The notes beneath the pieces were generated by a model, which was not told where the DNA came from, searched no databases, and worked only from the letters and a program-made list of their open reading frames with translations. 64,000 nucleotides of DNA from assembly GCA_030295235.1 (NCBI GenBank), contig AP026130.1:62001-126000 (forward strand), read 5' to 3'. Positions 55,169 through 64,000 of the stretch are shown here, piece after piece (the stretch's first letter is position 1; each line of letters starts with the position of its first letter). Position numbers and translations under genes: made by a program. The DNA is from Fistulifera solaris (Eukaryota; Bacillariophyta; Bacillariophyceae; Naviculales; Stauroneidaceae).

Positions 55169-57092
55169 TCATTGTTGTAATTCTTTGGCCATTTCAAACC
55201 CTTCCCTTTTGTGATACTTGCCAAAGACATGCGTGCCAATGTATATATCCCACAAGGACCGCCATAGCCATTTGGAGAGATTCTTGCTTGCCTCACTGTT
55301 CCGCTGATGGCCACCACCTTTCTCTTCCCAACGTCCCAGACAAAAGGCCGCATCACTCAACAACTGTAAAATCACGTATTCGATCAACAGTTGACGAATG
55401 CTGTCATCGTTATCAAACAGTTCCGACATTAGACGATCCAACACCGTTTCAAAGACATGGTCCAGGTACGGAACTAACGTTTGCGTTTCTTGGGTCAAAA
55501 CCAACTTTTCGTCATGAATCAGAAATCGCAACACCCACGAGCCAGTTGTCAAATCTTCTTCCATGCCAGCCGTGTGGAAGAAACTCATCAAGAATTTTGT
55601 AAGAAAGGCAGGTTGTGGCATGGATTTCGCTGGACCTAAATCAAACAACTCCAGTCCACGATCTTGAGAATAAAAGGTATTGTGCAATCCGGCATCGGTC
55701 AAACCACATGTCCATATGCATTCGGTAGCGGGCCCGGATTGAAACGAAAGAGCGTGTTCCAATATTAATAACCAGCAACCATCCAATCGATCCAAGCAAC
55801 AGTTCGTATGTGGATTTTGAAAATCGGTCATTCCAAAAACATCCGTAAGGAGCGTCCCGCGCAACAAGAGTTGACCCAGAAATTGTGCTGGCATAACTTC
55901 ATCGTCCATCAATGTTAGCGCCTGCGGATCCCGAAATTTCGCTCCAAAGTCTCGCATTTGGGCAAAACGACCCTTGGTCGGATGAAAGTTTTTCCGAATC
56001 GCCGATCCTACCATCAAATCCGCCATTTTGGAAACTTTGGTGACATCTGGATGCAGTTTCAGCGCTTCAATCTCTACTCGCACTTGTTCCATACTATTCC
56101 GTTCTTCCGGTAAGGTAATTTCGGACAAATCGCGCATGACTGTCACAAATTCATCAATCAGCCCTTGTAACAAATCACCTTGCAATTGTCGTGACAACAA
56201 CAAGGCCGCACTGTTTTTCGGAAATGGTCCGCCAATCGTTCTTTGTGCTAAGGTCACTTTCCAATGTTCCTCTTCCTGCAATTCGGCCAACTGCTGTTCC
56301 AATTGACTCAAAAAGGCGTGACCATCGCGAATCGTCGACGCATCGGCCCACCAGTATTTGGGAATTTCCAAATTGACGGTTTGCAATCCCACACTCAAAT
56401 CAATCGTCGCATCGTCTGCGGATGCAGTTTTACGAATCCGAATCCGACGCATCCCTTGTTGTCCGGCCTGTTCTCGGGTATGCGGTGTGAGCAAATTCAG
56501 CGAACGCAACGACATGAGAAAGGAGGTGCGTCGTCCTCCTTCATCACTTTTGCGTCGATCCGTTAGATGCTTGGTACTACCGAAATAATGCGGCCCGTGG
56601 GCCCAAAAGTTCCCCCCGCAACGACGTCCACAATTCGTGCGCCCGATCACGTAAATGATACGGACTAATGTAGACTAACGAAAAGGCCGGAATGCGATTT
56701 TGCATGTTCTGTGCCGCATTCGAAGGCGACGACATAAGTCTCAAATGCCGTTGACACAATTCTTGTTGTATTTTCGTCAAGGAAAGAACTTCGTGTGTAT
56801 CTTTGGCATTCGCGTGTTTCATGACGAGCGATCCCCATTGCGGCGTATAGCCGTGAAAGACGGCCGTCCCACTGCCTCCGCCGTGCAACAATCGGACATC
56901 CTGTAGAGCCGCCGGAGCATAACAATTCGAGTGAATACAAGTATAATGATGATCCGGGACGGCTTCCATTGTCACAGTGCCGTTGGTGGGATGATATTGC
57001 AGTACTAAACCGTATCCGGCCGGAACTTCAAACGTGTCACCGTATTCGGCTTGAAAGTCTTGTAACGACAGTGCGCGGGATTGCGGAGCCAT
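55169..57092 (-). CDS. Kinase-fold-like protein of unknown function (one 1-base frame change)
   Basis: Removing one base from the C6 run (56612-56617) joins two frames into 640 residues. In the first 170 residues, GGGSGTAVFHGYTPQWGSLVMKHA looks like a glycine-rich loop and ATP-binding Lys, and SLVYISPYHLRDRAHELW resembles a hinge region. In the second half, TDAGLHNTFYSQDRGLELFDLGPAKSMPQP looks like the catalytic (DxGxxN) and metal-binding (FDLG) loops of aminoglycoside-phosphotransferase or actin-fragmin-kinase-type enzymes. The kinase call is inference from these two motifs only. The gene ends 15 bases from the ZIP gene stop (tail to tail). Confidence 0.6.
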
Positions 57093-57495
57093 TGTAGTGA
57101 GTGCTTAAGATGATGAGCGAATGTAGCTAGCAAGAATGTGTTTGACCTAATAAATAAATGAATGAATGCAACGATGATTTATTAGAAGGAATGAATGAAT
57201 CATCAAGAATTCATTTTTGCGTCTCGTGCATTTTGTCGTGTTGCGCGCAAACAGAAAAATATCCAATCCGCACCCGACTACTATTCACCTCACACTAGTA
57301 GCTTCCTACAATAATTTTGACAAAACCAGATTCCACCGTCCGCTCGTCCATCCGTTTAGTCATGAGTCCCCGGGACACCACCGACGTAGCACTGCGATCT
57401 TTGCAACCTCAACGAAGCACGCGCGCGGCGTATTTTCTCAATGGCAGTGTGTTTTTTTACGCAGCAAGACAGAGATTGTTTGGATCCTTGAAAAG

Positions 57496-57711
57496 GTATG
57501 TCGAATGACGAGCTGCTTTCTTAGTCTACTGATCATTGCGTTTGATGTATTTTTGGAAGGCAAAGGATGCATTGCGGTGGCTCGCCGACGGGGACGGGCA
57601 GAGCATTCTCGTTGCGAGTGACAAGAAATCCTTTTTCGAGTGCTTGATTACTCCGTACACGACATTATTCACTTTCGCTCCTTTCTCATCCTGTCTTTTG
57701 ACTACTCGCAG
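57496..57711 (+). other. Possible 5' UTR intron of the plastid membrane protein gene
   Basis: A GAAAAG|GTATGTCG donor and a TTGACTACTCGCAG acceptor just 11 bases before the start codon suggest a leader intron of about 215 bp. No coding evidence can confirm it. Confidence 0.35.
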
Positions 57712-57722
57712 TTTGTTTAAAA

Positions 57723-58125
57723 ATGTCTAAACTTAGTTTCGTAATTGTATCTTTGGTGGTGGCCATGAGCCAGGCCTTTGTTCCGGCCTCGCAAGTCCGT
57801 ACTCCGGCAACCGCGTTCGTCAACTCGTCTCCCTTGGTCATGAACATGGCCGAAGACATGTACTGGGAAGGCGAATACCCTCCGTCCAAAGTCTTGGGAC
57901 CCATCATGTCCAAAATGCCGTCCGGAGTTTTGGGAGTCCTTTCCTTGTTCTTTTTTGGGAGCGTGCGCGTACTCGGTCGGACAGAGCAGTGTGTTGGTGC
58001 AGGAACCGGGAGCCTTTGAGAATGGTACTTGGGTCAAATGGTACTACGTCTTGGGCAGCTTCGGTGGACCCTTGGCGTGGGGCACGCACGTGGCCTCGTG
58101 GATCCAGCGCAAGAATGGCATGTAA
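57723..58125 (+). CDS. Small plastid-targeted membrane protein, candidate photosystem or thylakoid subunit (one 1-base frame change)
   Basis: Removing one T from the T6 run at 57951-57956 extends the frame to a TAA at 58123, giving 133 residues. The presequence is a signal peptide ending MSQA followed by FVPAS, then a short Ser/Thr/Pro-rich transit region to about residue 40. The mature part begins AEDMYWEGEYPPSKVLG, has a hydrophobic helix (GVLGVLSLFFLGACAYSVG) and a Trp/Gly-rich end (WVKWYYVLGSFGGPLAWG, WIQRKNGM). Size, single helix and plastid targeting fit a supernumerary photosystem or light-harvesting-complex subunit, but I do not recognise the family. Without the correction the protein would end at 58019 with an unrelated tail. 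Confidence 0.7.
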
Positions 58126-60129
58126 AGCATTCTAGGTTGATCTAACATACTAACGAATATTGTAGCATTGCGCTGAATACAACAGTTCTTGTCGTTTTTC
58201 TTTCAGCTAGTCTAAACTATTCAAGACGCTTTCTCATTGTCCGCTAGAATAGAGTCAAGAATTACTATCTTATTCGTGATGCTGAAGGAATAAAGACAAA
58301 GTCATGTGTTCGTGCTCCATGCTAAGGTTATGAATTATGCAGCTGGTAGACTATAATCTAGTGGTTATACGTGTTGATAGCATTTTGAACCCTAATATGC
58401 TACCTAAAATGCTATCCAAAAGTACATTTTTGCGCAACTCGTATTCTGTTCAATTTAAGTCCGTTGATGCTAAGCAAAGAACTAGAAGCTTGTTTTGATC
58501 CATAAGAACAATCGTATACCCCCAGGTCAACGTTGAAAATGACCTGCTCGCGACCTGGAGGAAGTTTCGTCCGCACGTTTTGTTGAAAATTTTCACATCT
58601 GAATCCGGTACCCAAAATACATTTTATCTCTGACTAGCTGTCTATCCGGTTTCGATAAAACGTGATTTTATCGCAAAAATATGAAAATGACCGAAAGCAC
58701 ACGTGAGCCGACCAGCGTCAAAACAGCACCTTGCGGCCATGAAGACGACGGTTGTGAGCAGCAGCGTGTCCCTTTGATCACAGGAAGACTCTGAATTCTT
58801 TCATATCACACGAAAACAAATAAATAATTGTTACAGTCGCTGAGCGATAGCAGCGTTGACGCCTTGACCACGTCGCCGTGGCATCGCCAGCATAAAGGCC
58901 AACAGAATGAATTTGTGTGTCACAGTCAAAGCCTACAGTTTATTGCAACATTTGCTGTAATGAGAATAACCGGTATACAAGATCTGACTGTGAAAATGAA
59001 AGCAGAAGACGGTGAGACGAGTCCACACGGCGCAAATGATACTCGCTCAGCGCAATTCGTATTATAAAGAACGTCTTGACTTCCTTTACACCTTGAATCA
59101 ACGCAACTGCTTCCGTCTCATCAGCTTTTCTTACGGTTACTCTATGCTTCGACAAAAAGTAAGCGAGATCTATGTGATTGTGGATAAAAGAAGTCGGCAA
59201 TTTACTTCTCGTAGGTGAGACCGAAGCACTCGTGAAATATCTCATTTCATCATCCAGCGCTCATAAGAAGAAACAATTGCCGTGGTTCGTTTGCACATTC
59301 AAACCGTTTAAACACGGTTAAACTAACTCATAGAATAATTTGTAGGAAAAGAGGTGGTAGCAACATGAGAGTCGGCTTAAACTGAAGTAGCAATTTTCAG
59401 CGGCACGTCGCGCAGCTTTTCGAGTATGAATGTCGCGCTTTTTCGTCGGAAGTACATGATGTATTACTAAAAAAGCATTTTAGCCATTAACAATAAATCT
59501 ATGGCCTTAAAAGCAGTGTGATGGCGCCAAGCGCATGAAGTCAAAGTAGCCTTCACTCGGAAAAACCGATTAATAGTAGATGAGAGCGGAATTGTGCCGT
59601 TAACATTCTTCCCCAAGCAAGGACTGCGTATTTCATAAGTTCATCAGTAGTAAGAACAGAATTGGCGAGCGATCTGGACAGGAGTTAACTCGTCTCAAGA
59701 GCCACGACCTAGGAAATTTGATAGCATTTGAAAATTGAATCGTTTCTTTGATACGAAAGCCACGATTTCCTGTCCCGTGAATAGCCCAGGTTTGCCTTTG
59801 CACCCAACAGGCTTAGACAGAGAGTTTCCTGTCCTTATAGCCTTTACATTCTTGCTTTATGTCATTTTCAACGCAAGTTTTAGCTAATATGCTATCCCAT
59901 ATGCTATCCCTTTCGGGGCACCTCAACTTTTGACACCGACGTCGTATCGAGCCTATTCTTGTTTCTATAAATCAATCTCAATAAGATGTTTTATTACATT
60001 GAAAAACGAAAGCAATCCGACATGTTTTCGAAAAGTTATGGTATCGCAAAAATAGTGAAAATGGATAGCATATGATATTCTACTACCAACACGTATAACC
60101 ACTAGACTACTTTCTAGATCGAAAAGTTT
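58126..60129. other. 2-kb gene-free region between plastid protein and cyclophilin-like genes
   Basis: No supported gene on either strand. Most of it lies between the long inverted ends at 58359 and 60104. Confidence 0.6.
58359..60104. repeat. 1.75-kb segment bounded by 20-bp inverted repeats
   Basis: TCTAGTGGTTATACGTGTTG at 58358-58377 is the exact reverse complement of CAACACGTATAACCACTAGA at 60088-60106. Near both ends ATGCTATCC motifs recur facing inwards: ATGCTATCCAAAA near 58411 and GGATAGCATATG near 60063, plus a pair near 59886-59910. No clear target duplication and no transposase, so it may be an old non-autonomous DNA element. The end also resembles a tRNA A box (TAGTCTAGTGGTTA), so two inverted tRNA-derived SINE fragments are an alternative. 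Confidence 0.6.
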
Positions 60130-61337
60130 TTAGCGTTTGCTGGCTCGAAGAAGGCTTTTTCCTTCGTTTTGCAGCATGGCTTCCTTCTCAAGATCGCTCA
60201 TCACATGAACAGTCATGATCCCCACGCGCTCTTTGAACCTAAAGTTGATACAACGAAAAAGGTAAGTAAGTTGACATCTGATGTGCTACTCTTTGACTAG
60301 AGAGAATCTTACCATACTCCATTCAATGTCGGACAGGCCTCTAGTCGTTGAATGGTGTCTATGCCCCAAATGATGCGGCCGAAACAGGGATCCCCTATGT
60401 GAAGTTCGGTATTGTCCGCCGTATTGATGTAAAAACTTGGACTGCCGTCCGCAGCGAATGCTATTGTGTATGGCTGGTGTGGGTATTCGGGACTGTATTC
60501 TTTGAATGCCACGGTTTCCAGGTTCGCGTCCGAAAACTGCCGTGCCTTATCTTTGGCGGACGTCCGATCGTAGGGTAGAGGAGCTGCTTTGATGACTTGC
60601 AAAGCATTCAAGATGAAAGAACAATTATCCCACAAATGATTTGTTACCATGGCTAAGAACGTTTGAATGGAATGCGGCATCAGTTCGGTAGGTGCTAGCT
60701 CTACCACAAACTTATCCGGTCCGGGTCGACCATCGGGGAATACTAACACGAACAGGACATGAATCGGCGCTTTTCCGTATATTCGTCTCACTTCTTCAAT
60801 GCTGTCTTTTTGTACACGCTGCTTCAGCGTCAAAGCTTTCGAAGTATGTTTATCGACACGCTGCTGCAATTTTTTCATTTCCGTCAAAGCGCGCAAATTG
60901 GCTACTTTCATTTGTTGTTGAGAATCCATGCCAGTAGTCACTTGCAGCATTTTATCAACGGCATCCAATTCTCGCTTTAGTTTATTCAACTCTGTTTCAG
61001 CTTTCCCCATCAGTTCTTCTAGCGTTTGTCGATTGTTTTGCATGTAAACGACTTGTTGGGATGTGTAACTCACGGCCGTTCGAGACATTTGTACCACAAA
61101 CAAGCCCGATGCTACGCAAGCGACAAAGAACCACGATATTCGAGATTTCTGTCTCGCCTCCTTCTTATTGATGGGCTGCGATTTAAGAGGAATGCCAGAG
61201 AGCGCTACTCGCTCGCCTCTGGATGAAAATGAATCATCCAGAGAACTAGAACTAAGCTGGAGCTTTGAGCTTGGCTTACATGTAAGTTTTAACAGCCGAG
61301 GGTCTAACTCCACGTCGTCTTTCGACGCATCGTTCAT
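60130..61337 (-). CDS. Cyclophilin-like type II membrane protein 1 (2 exons)
   Basis: Exons 61337-60313 and 60238-60130 flank a 74-bp intron (GTAAGATT donor) and give 377 residues. It has a cytosolic acidic N-terminus (about 65 residues), one membrane helix (ISWFFVACVASGLFVVQM), a coiled coil (TLEELMGKAETELNKLKREL...), then a cyclophilin-like domain: FVVELAPTELMPHSIQTFLAMV, CSFILNALQVIKAAPLPYD, HQPYTIAFAADGSPSFYINTADN, HIGDPCFGRIIWGIDTIQRLE. The cyclophilin catalytic Arg (FHR) and QGGD motif are absent, so isomerase activity is unlikely. It is the most upstream of three tandem paralogues (61-64 kb, same strand). The type II topology puts the domain in the ER/Golgi lumen or outside. Confidence 0.82.
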
Positions 61338-62316
61338 GATTCACTATTGATGGCTCGTAGTGTTTTGCAGGTTAACATAATTGCAATGTAATTGCACGGA
61401 AACAGCTGGGATTATATAAAGAAAAAGGCAAAAACAAAATGTCTTCTTGCGTCGCCCACACAGGCGTCGCCAACAATTTGGTGAGAATGTCGCTGCGCGT
61501 CTCACGGTTGTATAGAGCCAAATGTTAAATGTTAGTTCACCTTTACCACGACTAACAAGCTTCAGTCATGAATCGAATATATATCCTTCTCAGAATCATT
61601 GCCTACCGTCCATCCGGCGTGCTCGGGAAAGAATGCAGCTTCTTACGGTGAAACCTAAAATACAGCAGCATTTTTAAGCCATGAATCTATTTTTTACGAT
61701 TAAATGAGGGCGTCCTACTATTGATATATAACCTAGAGTGTAGAGTACCTTTTTCGCCACGACTGCTTTTCAGTCATGAATCAATACGCTTGCGACTTAT
61801 CATCTTCGTTCATTTTGCAAGCTAAATGAATATTTTTAGTCTTTATTGCAGTGCGATAGCCAACCGCAATAATCGCAAAATATATTTTAATTCAAGACGT
61901 CGAACAGCCTCAGAGACTGCAGTATCATGGATTTACTATAGGCGCAATAAAATCTTGTCCGCTTTTCGCCACGACTGCTTTTCAGTCATGAATCCATATC
62001 CTTGTGACTTCTTATCTTCGTTCATTTTGTAACTTCATTTTTTAGCTATTTATGCTTGTCTTGAATGCACAAGTGCGATGAATTGTCTTACTCTAGAAAT
62101 GTTTCTTATACTCCGAGTAAATGCTACGCCGTTAATTCAGTATTTACATTTATGTACATGCTTTCTTACAATATACGTCTCCACTCTTAGCTAAATCGCC
62201 CACCGGACAAGTCATTTCGTGTGTGCAACCTGCTTCATCAGTGTCTTACTCATGAGGCTCGATGAATAATAAGTGTTCATGCATTGTCTCCGGGAACCAA
62301 AACGACTGAGATACGA
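61338..62316. other. Intergenic region between cyclophilin-like paralogues 1 and 2
   Basis: About 980 bases holding three minus-oriented copies of the GACTGAA...CAGTC element. No gene is seen. Confidence 0.5.
61551..61995 (-). repeat. Third array of the ~210-bp spaced GACTGAA...CAGTC element
   Basis: CCACGACTAACAAGCTTCAGTC (about 61556), CCACGACTGCTTTTCAGTC (61757) and the same again (61970), spaced about 201-213 bp and inverted relative to the other arrays. The last two copies also share ATGAATC, GTGACTTCTTATCTTCGTTC-like and ATTTTG(C/T)AA downstream blocks. The CTATAGT box appears as ACTATAG at 61935. In this orientation the element points to the cyclophilin-like gene 1 start at 61337. Confidence 0.8.
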
Positions 62317-63427
62317 TTAAGCACGTGTCTTGAACCGTTTCTTTGGGTCAACACCGGAGTTGTCAAGGATTGTAGCCGATTGGATGCCCACACGTTGCGT
62401 GAACCAAACCCCGTTGCGGGTGGGAAAAGACTCGAGACGATGAATGGTATCGAAACCCTGAACCACGGTTCCGAAACATGGATCTCCTTCGTGGGCGAAC
62501 GTATTATCGGCTGTATTGAGAAAAAAGTTGGGACTCCCGTCGGCCGTGAAACCCATCGTGTACTTTTGATGCGGGAATTGCGGATGGTATTCTTTGAAGG
62601 CGAGCTGATCGAGACCCAAGTCGGCAAACGATTGCGCTTTCACTTTGGCGGAACTGCCATCGTAGGGTAGCGGAGACGCTTTGATGACATTCAAGGCACT
62701 CATAATAAACGAACAACCATCAATCAGCTGGTTGGATACCATATCCAGGAACGCTTCGACTGCATGGGGCATGAGTTCACTCGGAGCGAGTTCCATTACG
62801 AACTGGTGGGTCCTTTTTGCCATCGGCAAACACCAGTTCGAATTCCACACGATGAACTCCGGTTCCGTACTTTTGGTAAATGCCGGCGAGACTCGCCGCT
62901 TGTATTTTCTTCCGCAGTCCGTCGGCTTGCTTTTCAAACTGATCGACGCGGTCTTGCGCTCTCATCATCTGATGCATGGCACGAATGTTCGAGACCTTCA
63001 TGATTTCGTTGCTCGGTGCCGTTTCGGACATCATGTTGATCGCATGGATTTGCCGCTTCAAGCGATTGAGCTCACTTTCCACACTGACCGACTTTTCGTA
63101 GAGCAGTTTCCGGGTGTGTTCCATGGCCAACACTTGTTCGCGGGTGTTTCCTACTACTTGTCGGGAAATATAACCGAAGGCGCATCCTAGGATCAGGCAT
63201 GTCGCAAAGACCCATGAGACTCGCGGACCGGTTTTACGCCGGTAAGGATTCTTGTAGTTTTCGGATGGAGATATTATTGGGACGAAAGGGAGGACTGTTT
63301 CGGCGCTGGGGGATTGTGGATTTGCCATGAAACGAATTTGAGCTGGACTGATGATTCGCTGTGATGCTTCCTCGCAGTCGTGGAAATGCGAATGCAACTC
63401 GAAGGAATCGCTGTCATCGTCGCTCAT
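62317..63427 (-). CDS. Cyclophilin-like type II membrane protein 2 (one 1-base frame change)
   Basis: Removing one A from the A5 run (T5 on the plus strand at 62814-62818) gives 369 residues. Layout matches paralogue 1: acidic N-terminus, membrane helix (VSWVFATCLILGCAFGYI), coiled coil (EKSVSVESELNRLKRQIHAINMM, with RAQDRVDQFEKQADGLRKK), then the cyclophilin-like domain (FVMELAPSELMPHAVEAFLDMV, CSFIMSALNVIKASPLPYD, TADGSPNFFLNTADN, HEGDPCFGTVVQGFDTIHRLE, NGVWFTQRVGIQSATIL). The catalytic Arg and QGGD are missing here too. Paralogue 1 has an intron inside the VW(F) codons at the end of the domain; paralogue 2 lacks it. Confidence 0.82.
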
Positions 63428-63815
63428 TATTGTGAATGTTTCTTCAAGAACTGATGTGCATTAGGCAATTGATGCACATTTCGATAATAAATCGTTTGTG
63501 AATGAAGTATAGTTGCAGCAAAGCTATTCTCATTTTGCTTCTTTTGTTGGTTGCGTGTGTTGCGTGAGATGTGATGCGCGCGTTTTCGTCGTTGCGTTTT
63601 TGGTCTTGGTCATAATGACTGTATTATGAGCTTCAGTGTAGCATGAATGACCCTTTACCGTGTACGGAAGCTGACAAAACTATAACGCCATCATCACGAC
63701 TTGCAATACCTCTCTTTAATTTAGTTTATAACATTTCCTAACTAAAGATTGTTATTTGAATTCTAAGATACAGACTATGTACAAAAACATGCGCGCAACA
63801 CCATAAACTGGGCGC
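63428..63815. other. Intergenic region between cyclophilin-like paralogues 2 and 3
   Basis: About 390 bases with no gene, containing the 5' end of paralogue 2's promoter and the 3' end of paralogue 3. Confidence 0.35.
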
Positions 63816-64000
63816 TTAAGCTCGACGACTCTTTTGTCGAAGCTTGGCCGGTTCATCGTTCATGCGGTTCGCTTCTATGATTCGGGCGGACTTGATGCCC
63901 ACACGCTGTGTGAACCAAATTCCATTGCGTGTTGGAGTCAATTCTAGACGTTTTACGGCATCAAAGCCCTGTATGACTTTGGCAAAACACGGGTCTCCTT
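63816..64000 (-). CDS. Cyclophilin-like membrane protein 3, C-terminal part, cut by window edge
   Basis: The minus-strand frame from the window edge to a TAA (63818-63816) reads GDPCFAKVIQGFDAVKRLELTP, TRNGIWFTQRVGIKSARIIEA and ends KLRQKSRRA, about 60 residues. It aligns along its whole length with the ends of paralogues 1 and 2 and is undamaged. The rest lies beyond the window. Confidence 0.85.
   Translation of the reverse strand, partial: GDPCFAKVIQGFDAVKRLELTPTRNGIWFTQRVGIKSARIIEANRMNDEPAKLRQKSRRA

Noticed and set aside
57217-57621. Open frame of 134 codons before the plastid membrane protein
   Set aside because: Basic, His/Arg/Ser-rich random-looking sequence crossing a likely 5' UTR splice donor; no family.
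60063-60120. Possible tRNA gene on the minus strand (TAGTCTAGTGGTTATACG)
   Set aside because: Only the A-box-like part is present; there is no T arm or matching acceptor stem.
6658-62818. Programmed ribosomal frameshifting as the explanation for the many frame changes
   Set aside because: Both directions occur, sites share only homopolymers, there is no slippery heptamer plus structure pattern, and unrelated genes are affected. Sequencing error is simpler.

Overview
The window is nuclear DNA of a photosynthetic stramenopile, most likely a pennate diatom. Introns are few, short (60-104 bp) and GT-AG. Several proteins start with a signal peptide followed by a Phe-containing cleavage motif of the diatom plastid type (for example ATAFPF, SQAFVP, GAFAFS, GRAFVL). 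The families present (DUF6824, a receptor-type nucleotide cyclase fused to a phosphodiesterase, HNH plus AP2-like proteins, coiled-coil cyclophilin-like membrane proteins) are also characteristic of diatoms.

Layout. 0-11 kb: an AMBRA1-like WD40 gene, a KH-domain gene, a 217-bp satellite and a 1510-residue low-complexity gene. 11-16 kb: a 95-bp repeat, a decayed repeat-domain gene and two secreted proteins. 16-23 kb: a PPR gene, an ArsJ-like transporter, anamorsin (DRE2) and palindromic repeats. 23-29 kb: a GMC oxidoreductase gene interrupted by a 300-bp hAT-like MITE, a small secreted protein and a four-exon acetamidase/formamidase. 29-40 kb: a plastid-type SET methyltransferase, a DUF819 membrane protein, a plastid-type 5'-3' exonuclease, a small secreted protein, a DUF6824 protein, a 33-bp palindrome array and a helicase-associated-domain protein. 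40-46 kb: a membrane nucleotide cyclase-PDE with a 9-nt micro-exon, then a gene-poor stretch with a second hAT-like MITE. 46-58 kb: geranylgeranyltransferase I beta, an FCP1-like phosphatase, an HNH/AP2-like protein, an intron-containing tRNA-Pro, a ZIP transporter, a kinase-fold-like protein and a small plastid membrane protein. 58-64 kb: a gene-free stretch with long inverted ends, then three tandem cyclophilin-like membrane proteins, the last cut by the window edge.

Two themes cross the window. First, about 27 otherwise clean genes or gene parts change frame by exactly one base, usually in or beside a homopolymer (T4-T6, A3-A5, G/C runs), and restoring one base gives a whole protein each time. 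This looks like uncorrected long-read indel error rather than biology, so most 'broken' genes here are probably intact. The MITE insertion in the GMC gene is different: it has a perfect 8-bp target duplication and is a real interruption. Second, the intergenic DNA holds many short palindromic repeat clusters. One family has a GACTGAAAAGCAGTC-like core, occurs in three arrays of three copies about 210 bp apart, and always points towards the next downstream gene.

The genes are ordinary, mostly unrelated single-copy eukaryotic genes, with no operon logic. Functional clusters are limited to the tandem cyclophilin-like genes and a recurring set of plastid-targeted proteins.
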